Part shown: piece after piece, positions 36,228 to 46,085 of the stretch
How positions within the stretch are numbered: the first letter of the stretch is position 1
Layout of the letters: every line of letters starts with the position of its first letter
From: Planctomycetota bacterium
GTDB taxonomy: Bacteria; Planctomycetota; Phycisphaerae; Phycisphaerales; UBA1924
Direction: 5' to 3'
NCBI GenBank assembly: GCA_018968885.1
Contig: JAGWZK010000001.1
Location: 287,870-351,869 of the forward strand
DNA length: 64,000 bases
Program-made: the position numbers and the translations under genes
Notes under the pieces: generated by a model
What the model saw: the letters and a program-made list of their open reading frames with translations, nothing else
Databases searched by the model: none
What the model was told of the DNA's origin: nothing

Positions 36228-36263
36228 CGCACCCGCCCCGGCGGTGCGGCCAAGGCGGGTGCG
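36228..36263. other. Perfect 10-bp hairpin between convergent genes
   Basis: CGCACCCGCC (36228-36237) pairs with GGCGGGTGCG (36254-36263). It lies between the stops at 36197 and 36295. There is no T run on either strand, so it may slow transcription from both sides but is not a standard terminator. Confidence 0.4.
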
Positions 36264-36294
36264 CGATCTGAATGAGCAAAAGCTCCAGACTGAA

Positions 36295-39070
36295 TCAGCA
36301 GCCGCCACTGAACGCGGCGACAAAGTCGAGATAATCAAAGAAGTCGATCACGGCATCGTTGTTGAAGTCAGCACTTACTGTCGCGCCGGAGAACTCTGCG
36401 ACAAAATCGAGGTAGTCAAAGAAATCCACCACGCCGTCGCTGTTGAAGTCTGCGCCACAGACGACTTTGAGCGTGACGCCGGCGGGAATATAGCTGACGA
36501 GCCACTTGAGACTGGAATCGTTGAGCGTGGGCAGGTGCACTGTGTCAAAGGTGCCGGTGCGGGTGGTGCCGCGGATGATGCGGAACTCCTGTCCTGCCGT
36601 GGGCTGGTAACCATTCACCAGATTCACAAACATCTCGCCATCGCAAGTTACGTCCGCGTTTCCCGAGATCTTGTCAAAGAGGGTATTGCCCGCGATCTCG
36701 ATGCGAAGTCGGCTTGACGGCTCCAGATCGAGCTCGACATTGCCAAAGTTCAGCTCGCCGATGCCGAAGTCAATATCTACCAGGCCTGGCGCGATGGTGC
36801 CTTCATTCGACACTTCCACATCAACCACGCCGCGGCCCCGGATGGTGTGATTGGTTCGGTTTACCAGGATTGCGCCAGCGACAGACGAAACCAGTTTGGC
36901 GTTTCCGATGGCCTCGGGTATCGCGGTGTCCAGGATGATGGCTCCCTGACCATTGAAGAATGATGGCCCGCTCTGCGTCAGTCGAATTTCGCACGGCTGC
37001 GTACCTGGAGCGTCACCAACGATGATCTTCCCCTGATTCGTCACGGTGGTCGGTGTGCCGACTGAGATGGTGTTGATCCATCCCACAGTCGAATTGCTGA
37101 GCGAGACTTCTCCGACGAAGGTGACATCGCTGAGAATGTCCAGATCGTTGATGATGCGAATGCGACCAGTGCCCGTGGCGCGCACGCTTCCACCATCGAT
37201 TGAATCAGGCATCACCACGTCTGAATTGTTCTCAACCAGCACTTCACCACTTCCGACCTGCACCAGCGTGCAATTGCCCAGGTTCAGACTACCGCCGGCC
37301 GTTGCCTGCAAGAGTCCGTGGTTGGTGATGTCGTCGATATAGATATCCAGGGTGCGATCATTCACATCGGCGATGATTTGTCCACGGTTGACGATGTTGA
37401 AGACGTTGATCTCGCCGTTACCACGAATGGTGTGATTCACGCCGTTGGTCAGGACACTGGTGGTCTGGCTCGCGTGGATCGAGGCCGTGTCGGGGCCAAG
37501 ATTGGAATCGCGCAATTGCACCGTGCCGGTTCCCCCAAGCGTGACATTCAGGGTGTCCATCTCGATGGAGGCGGGATCGCTCGAAGTTCCATCGCCCACT
37601 CGCAGCGTGCTGTTGTTGGTGATCGCCGTGTTGGCCATCAGCGTTGTGCCTGGCAGCACATACTGGTTGCCGCTCAGGTTCACATTGGAGAGCAGCGGAT
37701 TGCCGCTGGTTGTGGTCACGTAGTCCACCGTACCGCCATTCTGCGCGTGCACGTTGCCGCCGTAGATGCTGGAGCCGCGCACTTTGGCTGATCCAGCATC
37801 CGCCAGCACCACGCCGCCGGATTGGTTCAACTGCATGTTGGCGACGCGCAACGTTGTGCCAGTCGGAGCCGAGATCGTGCCGCTATTCGTCGACACGGCA
37901 GTGGATTCCAGAGTCAGAATCGCTCCGGTGCCATCCGCGCGAATTGTTCCTAGATTCGTGAACGCTGCGGTCACTGTGCCGATACCGCGAATCGTGTGAT
38001 TCGTGTCGTTCGTCAGCACATACGCGGCATCCGCCGCCGTGATCTGAGCCGTTGCCAGATTCGTCGCCACGCCATTCAGCCAGACCTCGCCGCTGCCGGT
38101 CAGCGTCATTGAGCCAGTCTCAAGTGTGAGTGTCGTCGCGCTGTTGCCCGCCGCATCGTTCACCTTGAGTGACCCAGAGTTGGTGAGTGTACCGGTGCGC
38201 AGGCCAAGAGTCGCACCGCTCAGGATTCTCGCATCCGCGTTCATCGACTGTGTGCCGCCGATGGAGGAATCACCCAGCATGCTGTCAAACTCAATCACGC
38301 CGGAGTTGGTGGAATTGATGCGGCCGTTCACCACGCGAGCCGCGAATCTGTACCGTGCTTCCATCCGAAAGCACCGTACCCACACCGCTCTGCACCAGCA
38401 CCGTGTCATTGATCTGCAATCCGCCAAGACCTGTGGCTTTGATCAATCCGCTGTTGGCGCTGGGCACAGAAGACGCGGCATTGTCGATCACCATCATCTG
38501 GGCTCGGTCGGCATGCACCGTGCCGGTATTGTTCATCGCCATCAGAATGGTGCCCGTGCCGCGAATCGTGTGGTCGGGGCCTTGGGTCAGTGTGAACGCC
38601 GGATCGCTGGAAATGATCTTTGCCCGAGCGGCGTTGCTTCCAAACGAATTGAGAGTGATAAAGCCGGTGCCACTGAGCGGAAGCGACCCACCGATTCCCA
38701 GATTGGTATCCGCGTTGGTCGCGGTGTTGTTCACAATGATGTTGCCGTTGTTGGCGATCGAAGTGCTCGCAGCAAAGGTGAAGCCCGGCTGAATCTCCAC
38801 AGCGACGCTCGATACTGTCACGCTCAGCCCGCGCACGCCATAGTTGTTATCCACGCGAACCGAGTACGCTCCCGCCGCGTTGATGATCGCGTTGAAGTTG
38901 CCATTTGGCACACCCACCGGTGTCCAGCGATTCGCGGTGCTGTAGGTGCCGTTGCTCGCGCCCGTCCACACGGCATTCACCTGAGCACTCGCGGTCGATA
39001 CGCTTACGCACACCGCCGCTGCACCCGCCAACATCACCATCTTCGCCACGCGCTTCTCATTCAGATTCAT
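36295..39070 (-). pseudogene. Surface beta-helix protein with GC-type dockerin tail, split by a +1 frameshift
   Basis: The start at 39070 opens with a signal peptide (MNLNEKRVAKMVMLAGAAAV). The frame makes sense to about base 38347, then fails; the sense continues in another frame (VVNGRINSTNSGVIEF) to the stop at 36295. Total length is 3n+1 bases, so one extra base near 38335-38347 explains the break. The joined protein of about 925 residues has repeated beta strands with an NHTIRGxG motif occurring about every 150-200 residues and a dockerin pair ending SGGC. Likely a secreted beta-helical adhesin. Whether the frameshift is real, an assembly error or programmed cannot be told here. Confidence 0.7.
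36298..36459 (-). repeat. GC-type dockerin pair of the 36295 gene
   Basis: Two tandem dockerin loops (opening CGADFNSDGVVDFFD, closing SGGC); same tail as in four other genes of the window. Confidence 0.85.
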
Positions 39071-39162
39071 GATGCACTTCCCTGGTTTGCTTCCGGTCGA
39101 ACCCACGTCGCACTGTCGCGGCACTCGCCCTCCGATCAACCAACGAGAAGTACGGTCAGGAT

Positions 39163-39202
39163 GGCTAGAAAAGCAACGAAGCCCGAGGCAATCGCCACGG
39201 GC
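39163..39202 (-). terminator. Probable terminator for the 39236 gene
   Basis: GCCCG (39181-39185) pairs with CGGGC (39198-39202), with inner GGC/GCC pairing; on the minus strand a TTTTC run follows about 10 bases later. It lies 34 bases beyond the stop at 39236. Confidence 0.5.
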
Positions 39203-39235
39203 CCCGTCTGGCGCGTGAGATTATCGGGCCAGTGC

Positions 39236-41029
39236 TCAGCAGCCGCTGCTGAACGCTGCGACAAAGTCGAGGTAATCGAAGAAGTCGATGGTGGTGTCGG
39301 CGTTGAAATCCGCGGTTGCGGCGTTGCTGCTGAACGCGGCAACGAAATCGAGGTAGTCAAAGAAGTCGACGACGGCATCGCCGTTGAAGTCTGCCGTGCA
39401 CAGTGGAGGGCATGAGTGCGTCGCGCTGAAAGAGTTGCGGGGATTGGGAGTGGCGAGTGCGAAGTCGTGGAAGTTCTGGCGAGTGTCCTGGCAACCCAGA
39501 TCCTTGCGCATCGTGGCGGTCAGCACGGTGGTGTCCAACGGTGTCGCTGCGCCCAGGAAGCAGTCCGTTTGCGCGCCGTAGCCAACAAGGTCGGCGATGT
39601 TCGGGTCGCTGCCCTGGCCACTGCTGCACGATGTGATGGGCAGGTTGTTTCGAGCCAGTACCACCTTGCCATCGGGCTGGCCGATGCCATAACCGGGCGA
39701 GCCGATGAGGTCGGCGATCAGTGGCAGTCCATACTGACCGCTCACCGGGTTCAACTGAATCAGGTAGTAGCCACCGGCAGGCAGAATTGTGCCAGAGGGA
39801 ATCTCGATGAGGCGATCCGCCGCGAAGGGCTCATCGTCACTGGCGCCCTGCACCGACCACCCACCGATGTCCTGCGGCACTGCGGAGCGATTGAAGAGCT
39901 CAGCATAATCGGCGTTGTAACGAGCGCCGAACGCACCGCCGCTGGAGAAAAGCTGGCTGATCACTACCGGCGAGTTGGAATTGACCGGAGTGACGATCTC
40001 CAGCCGGATGCTCGCGGTATCCGTGCGATTCTGGGCATCGCTCACCGACACCGGCAGGAAGTACACGCCGGGGGCCACTGTGGCAGGCACGGTGTAGTTG
40101 AATGAGTAACGACCATCGCCCGCGCCAGCATCACCATTCTGACCCAGGTCATTCAGGGCCTGCGTCGCGCTGCCGCCGATTTGGGTGAGGTCGACCGTGG
40201 CGACGATGCCGGTTGAAGTGGGTGCCGCGCCGGGAGTGATCGTGGCGACGAGAAGGGCTGAGCCCGTGCCGCCGGTGATGGCCGCCTTGGGCTGAGCCCG
40301 CGCCGAGGCATCGATGTTTGTGGAGGTGGAGAGGGACGAAACCGTGATCATGTCAAAGCGATAGCGGCCGTTGGGATCCCACGACGCACCGGAGGTCGTC
40401 TCGTACACGCTGGTGCTGGGGGCAAATGCTGCCACGATCCGCACCTTGAAGTTTGGGTTGTTGTTCACGCCGGGAATCGACGAGAGATCGATCGTGCGAT
40501 TGGTCCAGGCATCACCCACGGTGGAATTGAAGAGGCCGTTGGCCCCGGGTGCGGGTTGATCCGTCAATCCCGTGGTGATGAAGTTGGTTCCATCCAGCGA
40601 ATACTGGAACTGAGCCCAGCGTGAAGCGCGGTTTGAGTGCCGCTGATCCCAACTGAACGTGATGTTGCTCCTTCCCACAGTTGATACCGAAACTTCAAGC
40701 CCGCTGGTCAGGTTCCCCGTTCCCTGGGCCGGGAAGGGAGACATGTCAAAGGCCGAATCGTCCAACTGCGCTGCCGGATCAGTCGAGCCTTCACCAGAAC
40801 GGAACATCGGCGCAATTGGGTCGCCATTGGGGGCCGTCGCAAACGAACCGATGTAGCGCAACGACCCATTTCCCACATTTGGCACCACCGTGCCGCCAAA
40901 TGGAGTTTGATTCGCTGCATCTGAAACGTTGAAGTTCCATCGCGTGATGATTGTCGATTGGGCCAACGCCCCATGCGCAGCGGCACACAGAGCAACAATT
41001 GCCATCTTCTGCATCAAAGTCCGTGTCAT
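39236..41029 (-). CDS. Exported lamin-tail-domain protein with GC-type dockerin tail
   Basis: 597 residues from the ATG at 41029, with a signal peptide (cleavage near ALA-Q). The N-terminal half is beta-rich (ITRWNFNVSDAANQTPFGG..., SNITFSWDQRHSNRASRWAQ). A choice-of-anchor-like middle follows. A lamin-tail domain (about 395-530) is recognisable from VVISQLFSSGGAFGARYNAD, then YAELFNRSAVPQDIGGWSVQ and the TILPAGGYYLI strand. The dockerin pair closes with SSGC. Lamin-tail domains are common in secreted bacterial proteins and often bind or present other domains. Its own function is unknown. Another dockerin-tailed gene (36295) follows downstream on the same strand. Confidence 0.87.
   Translation of the reverse strand: MTRTLMQKMAIVALCAAAHGALAQSTIITRWNFNVSDAANQTPFGGTVVPNVGNGSLRYIGSFATAPNGDPIAPMFRSGEGSTDPAAQLDDSAFDMSPFPAQGTGNLTSGLEVSVSTVGRSNITFSWDQRHSNRASRWAQFQYSLDGTNFITTGLTDQPAPGANGLFNSTVGDAWTNRTIDLSSIPGVNNNPNFKVRIVAAFAPSTSVYETTSGASWDPNGRYRFDMITVSSLSTSTNIDASARAQPKAAITGGTGSALLVATITPGAAPTSTGIVATVDLTQIGGSATQALNDLGQNGDAGAGDGRYSFNYTVPATVAPGVYFLPVSVSDAQNRTDTASIRLEIVTPVNSNSPVVISQLFSSGGAFGARYNADYAELFNRSAVPQDIGGWSVQGASDDEPFAADRLIEIPSGTILPAGGYYLIQLNPVSGQYGLPLIADLIGSPGYGIGQPDGKVVLARNNLPITSCSSGQGSDPNIADLVGYGAQTDCFLGAATPLDTTVLTATMRKDLGCQDTRQNFHDFALATPNPRNSFSATHSCPPLCTADFNGDAVVDFFDYLDFVAAFSSNAATADFNADTTIDFFDYLDFVAAFSSGC
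39239..39400 (-). repeat. GC-type dockerin pair of the 39236 gene
   Basis: Two tandem dockerin loops (opening CTADFNGDAVVDFFD, closing SSGC). Confidence 0.85.
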
Positions 41030-41142
41030 GATCTTTCTCTCCCAAATTCCGGGGTTCACCATCTGCCTCACATGAGCTGCACTGTGCACGCGCACAGTCA
41101 GCCACCGCCACACACGTGCACACGCTCTCTCGGCGCACGCAC

Positions 41143-42147
41143 TCAGAAATTCAAGCCCGGGCGGCTCAGCCACCCGCCATACACCTTGCCTTCAAGCTCG
41201 TCATACTTCACCGTGGTGATGCCGTTGATGAGCGCGCCGCGATGATTGAAAGTTCCGTCGCGCACTGTGTCCGTAAAGGGATCCACGTGCCCATCGGCAA
41301 AGGAAATCTGACCGATGGAGGTCAACGTGCGCGAGCGATTTCCCGGCAGCACGGCCTTGGATTTCTTCCCGTGCACGGGGCCAAAGTCGGTGTAATCCTG
41401 CCGCCCCCATACCTGTCCGAATCCCGGCACCAAGTTCTGCGTCGGACCATCCGTTGTGGTCTTGCTCCCGGCAAACTGCTGACCCTTGTAGATCACAATG
41501 TCTTCAGGATCATCATCCAGCACCGGTCCATCGCCAAACAAAGGCACCCGTGACACCGATGCCGCGTTTCCCAAGCTCTTGTCATTCAACGGCCCCACCG
41601 CAAAGCGGTATTCCTCGCGATCTGCCGAAAGATCCGCTGGATCCGCCATATCTGTCTGCGCCATGAACCACGACTGACAGTAATTCGTGTTGTACCCCGC
41701 ATCGATCAGATTGTCGAGGGTGGAGCCCGACAACTGCGACCATGATGCACCCGTCACTCGCGCCGGTGCCAATCGGTTCGAGAATTTCGACGCGTTCGTC
41801 GGGCACAGCGTCTTCCCCGGCACTGCGTAGCCACCCAGAATGTAATCCGCCACCCACCCGGTCCGGTCGAGCCCGCCCAAACCCTCCTCCTTGTTTGGGC
41901 GGCTGCGTGTGATCCGGTTGTCCCATCCTCCCGAACAGAAATACCCCCGATTCGACGCGGCGTAATTCATCCCCGCCATCGCCAGTTGCCGCAGGTTTGA
42001 AGCACAACTCACCTGCCGCCCAGCCTCGCGCGCTGCGCCAAGCGAAGGCAGCAGAATGCTGATGAGGAGCGCGATGATGGCAATCACCACCAAGAGCTCA
42101 ATAAGTGTGAATCCGCGTCCATTGCGATGGGTGGGGGTATGAACCAT
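41143..42147 (-). CDS. Type II/IV pseudopilin-like protein (DUF1559/H-X9-DG group)
   Basis: 334 residues from the ATG at 42147. The N-terminus has a prepilin cleavage and methylation site with hydrophobic helix, [20 protein letters not shown], preceded by a short basic leader. A later [11 protein letters not shown] matches the DG element of the H-X9-DG prepilin-associated group expanded in planctomycetes. It is probably processed by a prepilin peptidase and displayed in a pseudopilus or at the membrane. The remaining fold is cysteine-containing and unassigned. No secretion ATPase or peptidase is nearby. Confidence 0.88.
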   Translation of the reverse strand: MVHTPTHRNGRGFTLIELLVVIAIIALLISILLPSLGAAREAGRQVSCASNLRQLAMAGMNYAASNRGYFCSGGWDNRITRSRPNKEEGLGGLDRTGWVADYILGGYAVPGKTLCPTNASKFSNRLAPARVTGASWSQLSGSTLDNLIDAGYNTNYCQSWFMAQTDMADPADLSADREEYRFAVGPLNDKSLGNAASVSRVPLFGDGPVLDDDPEDIVIYKGQQFAGSKTTTDGPTQNLVPGFGQVWGRQDYTDFGPVHGKKSKAVLPGNRSRTLTSIGQISFADGHVDPFTDTVRDGTFNHRGALINGITTVKYDELEGKVYGGWLSRPGLNF

Positions 42148-42307
42148 GAAGGCATAACCGTCGCACCTTCGTGTCAACGGGGCGTTCACCCCGCGCAAGG
42201 ACTCGATGAAGGTTCGGTTCAGATACCGACCCGACCCTTCACCCGCCCTTGACGCCTTCTGAATCACCCCAGATCAAATCCCACCTGTCATTCCTACCCT
42301 CTGCGCA

Positions 42308-45300
42308 ATGTATGCCTCCCCTCAAATCCCTGCCAAGCCCCACACCGACGACACCCCGCCACACCGCTACACCGCGCTTCTGGCTGGCACCATCGAAACC
42401 TCTTGGCAAACTCGCTGGGAAGCCGCTCGCACCTTCACCATCGCCAACCCCGGCCAGCCGGGCTTTGACGCTTCTCGTCCCAAGTTCTACTGCCTCGACA
42501 TGTTCCCCTATCCCAGTGGGGCCGGATTGCACATCGGCCACCCCGAGGGGTATACCGCCACCGACATCGTCAGCCGCTATATGAGGATGAACGGCCGCAA
42601 CGTTCTGCACCCCATGGGGTGGGATGCCTTCGGCCTCCCCGCCGAGCAGTACGCCATCCAGACCGGCATTCACCCCGCCAAGACCACCAAGACAGCGATT
42701 GACAATTTCCGCCGCCAGTTGTCTCGCTTCGGCTTTAGTTACGATTGGTCGCGAGAGTTCGGCACCATCGATGCCAGCTACTACAAGTGGACTCAATGGA
42801 TCTTTCTCCAGCTTTACAACGCCTGGTTCGATGCCTCCGCCAATCAAGCGCGCCCCATCAGCGACCTCGTCACCCTCCTGGAACAAGGTGAACTCGTCAT
42901 TACCATCGGTGGTGACATCATCGCCGCCCCCGCCGAGAACGCCATCCTCGCAGGTGGTCCCGTCGGCACCCGCTATTGGCACCAGCTCACGCAGGACGAA
43001 CGCCGCGATCTGATTGATTCACAACGCCTCGCTTACCTCTCGGAAACCACCGTCAACTGGTGCCCCAAGCTCGGCACCGTCCTTGCTAACGACGAAGTGA
43101 TCGACGGCAAGAGCGAACGTGGCGGCTTCCCCGTCTACCGCAAGCCACTCAAGCAGTGGATGTTCCGCATTACTGCCTATGCCGAACGATTGCTGTCGCA
43201 GCTCGAGACCCTGGATTGGCCAAGCGCCACCAAGACCATGCAGCGCGAGTGGATCGGAAAGAGCGAGGGAGCGGAGATTGAGTTCGAGATAGCGGGGGGT
43301 AAGTTTGGCTCACTCACCGTTTTCACCACGCGCCCCGACACCCTCTTTGGCTCCACCTACATGGTCGTCGCCCCCGAGCATGATCTGGTTCGCGCCGCGC
43401 TCAGCGGCGATTTTGAAATCCCCGAAACCACGCTGAACGATCTCAAGCAGTATGTGCAATGGGCCGCATCGCGTTCGGATATCGAGCGGCAGGAAAGTAA
43501 GGACAAAACCGGCGTCTTCACCGGCGTCTACGCCATCAACCCCGCTACAGATGAGAAGATTCCCGTGTGGACCGCCGATTACGTTCTCACGGGGTACGGC
43601 ACCGGCGCCATCATGGCCGTGCCGGCGCACGATGAGCGTGACTACGAGTTTGCCGTCAAGTTCGAACTTCCCATCCGCGTCGTCGTCGACCATTTCTTCG
43701 AAGATCCGCCGGCACTGACACACATTCTCCATCAGCATTACGCCAAGGGGAAGTTCTACGCCGCCATCTGGATCATGCCCTCCAACCCCGATGTGCGGAC
43801 TCCGATCGATGAGATTCGCAATCGCCTGCCAGCGGGACGCGAATTGCTGAGTGAAGCCGGTCATGGCGACTGGGGCCGCGTGCTGCTGGTGCAGTCTCCG
43901 ATGGAGGACGCCGCTCTCGCCGTGCTCGCGTCCCCTTGTCGCCAGTATGACCTCAACGAAGCCCGTGTGGACGAAGGTCACGCGATCAACTCATCCAACA
44001 CCGAAGTGTCGCTCGATGGCCTCACCACCGACCAAGCCAAGCAGAGCATCATCGGCTGGCTCGAGCGTCGCGGCATCGGCCGCCGCCACATCAACTACAA
44101 ACTCCGCGATTGGACCTTCTCCCGCCAACGCTACTGGGGCGAACCCTTCCCCATCGTTTATACCGACGATGGCCGCGCTTTTCCCGTCACCGCATCCGCC
44201 CTGCCGATCTCACTCCCCGAACTCGCCGACTATGCCCCGGTTGAGAGCATGGACCCCATGCCCCTTCTGGCCAAGGCCAAAGACTGGGCCCGCACCACCG
44301 CTGGCGCGGCAGGTGTCGATCCGGCGCTCCTCGATCCCGCCACACCCGTCACCCGCGAGTGCAACACCATGCCCGGCTCTGCCGGTTCGTCGTGGTACAT
44401 GCTCCGCTATTGCGACGCTGCGAACGACTCCAAACTCGCCTCCGACGCCGCGCTCGAATACTGGATGGGCAAGGAAGATCACCCCGATGCCGGTGTCGAT
44501 CTCTATCTGGGTGGCAGTGAACACGCCGTCGGACACCTGCTGTATTCACGCTTCTGGGTGAATGTGCTCTTTGATCTGGGCTACTCGCCGGTGCGCGAGC
44601 CTTTCCGCAAGCTCTTCCATCAGGGCCTCATTACCAGCTACGCCTACCAGCGCGCGGATAAGTCCATCGTGCCGGTGGATGAAGTGCGCGAGGAATCCGA
44701 AGGCAAATACATCGAGATTGCCACAGGCAAAGCTGTCACGCCCATCGTCACCAAGATGAGCAAGCGCTACAAGAACGTCGTCAATCCCGACGATGTGATC
44801 GCCGAGTACGGTGCCGACACCTGCCGTCTGTACGAGATGTACATGGGCCCACTCGAAGCCAGCAAGCCCTGGAATCCGCGCGACATCGTGGGCTGTTTCC
44901 GCTTCCTGCAGCGCGTCTGGCGCAACATGATCGATGAGAAGTCCGGCACATCGCGCGTCGTTGATGCCGCAGCCGACAAAGAGACCATCAAACTCCTGCA
45001 CAAGACCATCAAGAGTGTCCGTCAGCAGCTTGACTCGATGGGCTTCAACACCGCCATCAGCAAGCTCATCGAGTTCAACAACCACCTTGCAACTCTTCCC
45101 GCAGTGCCGATGGAGATCGCGCGTCCCTTCATTCTGTTGCTCTCGCCCTTCGTGCCTCACATCGCCGATGAGCTCTGGCATCGCGTCACCGGCGAGGCCC
45201 GCATCCTTCTCAACGACTCATTCCCCATCGCCGACGACTCCCTCACCATCGACAGCGAGATCGAAATCCCCGTCATGGCCGGTGGTAAGGTCCGCGCTCG

Positions 45301-45442
45301 CGTGCTGGTGCCCGCAGGTGCCGATGCCAAGGCCATCGAATCCGCCGCGCTCGCCCACGCCGAAACCATCAAGTTCCTGGCTGGCAAACCACCCAAGAAG
45401 GTCATCGTCGTTCCGGGCAAAATGGTGAATCTGGTGGTGTGA
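42308..45442 (+). CDS. leuS: Leucyl-tRNA synthetase with lineage insertions
   Basis: 1044 residues, longer than the ~860 of E. coli LeuRS. HIGH motif in YPSGAGLHIGHPEGYTATD; KMSKS motif is KMSKR (residues 816-820). The editing domain is present (FTTRPDTLFGSTYMV, GTGAIMAVPAHDERDYEF). Two extra segments stand out: about 60-70 residues near 183-240 (after LYNAWFDASANQARPI), and about 90 residues near 462-557, between the editing domain and NSSNTEVSLDGL. The zinc-binding cysteines of the E. coli type are absent. Charges tRNA-Leu. Confidence 0.96.
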   Translation: MYASPQIPAKPHTDDTPPHRYTALLAGTIETSWQTRWEAARTFTIANPGQPGFDASRPKFYCLDMFPYPSGAGLHIGHPEGYTATDIVSRYMRMNGRNVLHPMGWDAFGLPAEQYAIQTGIHPAKTTKTAIDNFRRQLSRFGFSYDWSREFGTIDASYYKWTQWIFLQLYNAWFDASANQARPISDLVTLLEQGELVITIGGDIIAAPAENAILAGGPVGTRYWHQLTQDERRDLIDSQRLAYLSETTVNWCPKLGTVLANDEVIDGKSERGGFPVYRKPLKQWMFRITAYAERLLSQLETLDWPSATKTMQREWIGKSEGAEIEFEIAGGKFGSLTVFTTRPDTLFGSTYMVVAPEHDLVRAALSGDFEIPETTLNDLKQYVQWAASRSDIERQESKDKTGVFTGVYAINPATDEKIPVWTADYVLTGYGTGAIMAVPAHDERDYEFAVKFELPIRVVVDHFFEDPPALTHILHQHYAKGKFYAAIWIMPSNPDVRTPIDEIRNRLPAGRELLSEAGHGDWGRVLLVQSPMEDAALAVLASPCRQYDLNEARVDEGHAINSSNTEVSLDGLTTDQAKQSIIGWLERRGIGRRHINYKLRDWTFSRQRYWGEPFPIVYTDDGRAFPVTASALPISLPELADYAPVESMDPMPLLAKAKDWARTTAGAAGVDPALLDPATPVTRECNTMPGSAGSSWYMLRYCDAANDSKLASDAALEYWMGKEDHPDAGVDLYLGGSEHAVGHLLYSRFWVNVLFDLGYSPVREPFRKLFHQGLITSYAYQRADKSIVPVDEVREESEGKYIEIATGKAVTPIVTKMSKRYKNVVNPDDVIAEYGADTCRLYEMYMGPLEASKPWNPRDIVGCFRFLQRVWRNMIDEKSGTSRVVDAAADKETIKLLHKTIKSVRQQLDSMGFNTAISKLIEFNNHLATLPAVPMEIARPFILLLSPFVPHIADELWHRVTGEARILLNDSFPIADDSLTIDSEIEIPVMAGGKVRARVLVPAGADAKAIESAALAHAETIKFLAGKPPKKVIVVPGKMVNLVV

Positions 45443-45498
45443 TTGCCGTGCCGCGGCAATTCATCCACAAATGCCCTCCCAGCCGATATCATGACTCC

Positions 45499-46011
45499 AT
45501 GCTCTCCCCGGGAACCAGCGCCAATCATGTCGGCTTCGGAGCCAGGATCCTCGATCCCGGATGGCTCTTCGTCATCTCGGGATTGGCCATTCTCGCCTGC
45601 CTGGTCCTGATCCCCGCCAAAGACGACCTCGACGAGGCCCGCTGGAAGCGTGATCAGGCCCTCGCCGTTGAGGCCCACCGGACCAAGCGGCTGGAGAACT
45701 ACCACTCCTACCTCAAGGCCGTCGAGGAAGGCCAGAAACCCCTGGTCATGGCCCTTGCCGCTAGCCAGCTCAACCAGATCCCGGCTGATCGCTCCCCCAT
45801 CCCCGGCCTCACCGAAACCAAGCACGCCGATGCCTCGGTTTTCGGGGCTTTGGAGCCCGAGCCCCTGACTCTCAAGGATCGCCCCCAAGCCGCCTCACTC
45901 CTGCACACCCTCTGCACAGATCCCAAGCTCCGCCTGTGGACGCTCGCCGTCGGCGCCATCACCTTGATGCTGGGCCTCCTCCCCGCCAGCCGGGCACGGC
46001 CGACCGTTTAA
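45499..46011 (+). CDS. Membrane protein of unknown function
   Basis: 170 residues from the ATG at 45499. A transmembrane helix near the N-terminus (WLFVISGLAILACLVLIPA), a charged helical stretch with a coiled-coil look (about 45-90), and a second helix near the C-terminus (LWTLAVGAITLMLGLLPAS). The hydrophilic middle probably faces the periplasm or cytoplasm as a loop. No family recognised. It follows leuS by 56 bases. Confidence 0.65.
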   Translation: MLSPGTSANHVGFGARILDPGWLFVISGLAILACLVLIPAKDDLDEARWKRDQALAVEAHRTKRLENYHSYLKAVEEGQKPLVMALAASQLNQIPADRSPIPGLTETKHADASVFGALEPEPLTLKDRPQAASLLHTLCTDPKLRLWTLAVGAITLMLGLLPASRARPTV

Positions 46012-46038
46012 GCGCTGCGTGCCGAGGATGGCAAAGAC

Positions 46039-46078
46039 ATAGGTCCCATGAGTCCCATAGGACGTATAGGTGCTATGG
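46039..46078. repeat. 9-bp degenerate tandem repeat
   Basis: Four and a half units: ATAGGTCCC, ATGAGTCCC, ATAGGACGT, ATAGGTGCT, ATGG. It sits just upstream of the HYExAFE gene. Confidence 0.6.
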
Positions 46079-46085
46079 ATTTTGA

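Noticed and set aside
36228..36263. Bidirectional terminator between convergent genes
   Set aside because: The stem is perfect but no T run follows on either strand, so it is listed only as a hairpin.
38126..39415. Long plus-strand open frame across the dockerin-tailed genes
   Set aside because: It is antisense to the 36295 and 39236 genes, whose signal peptides and dockerin tails are clear.
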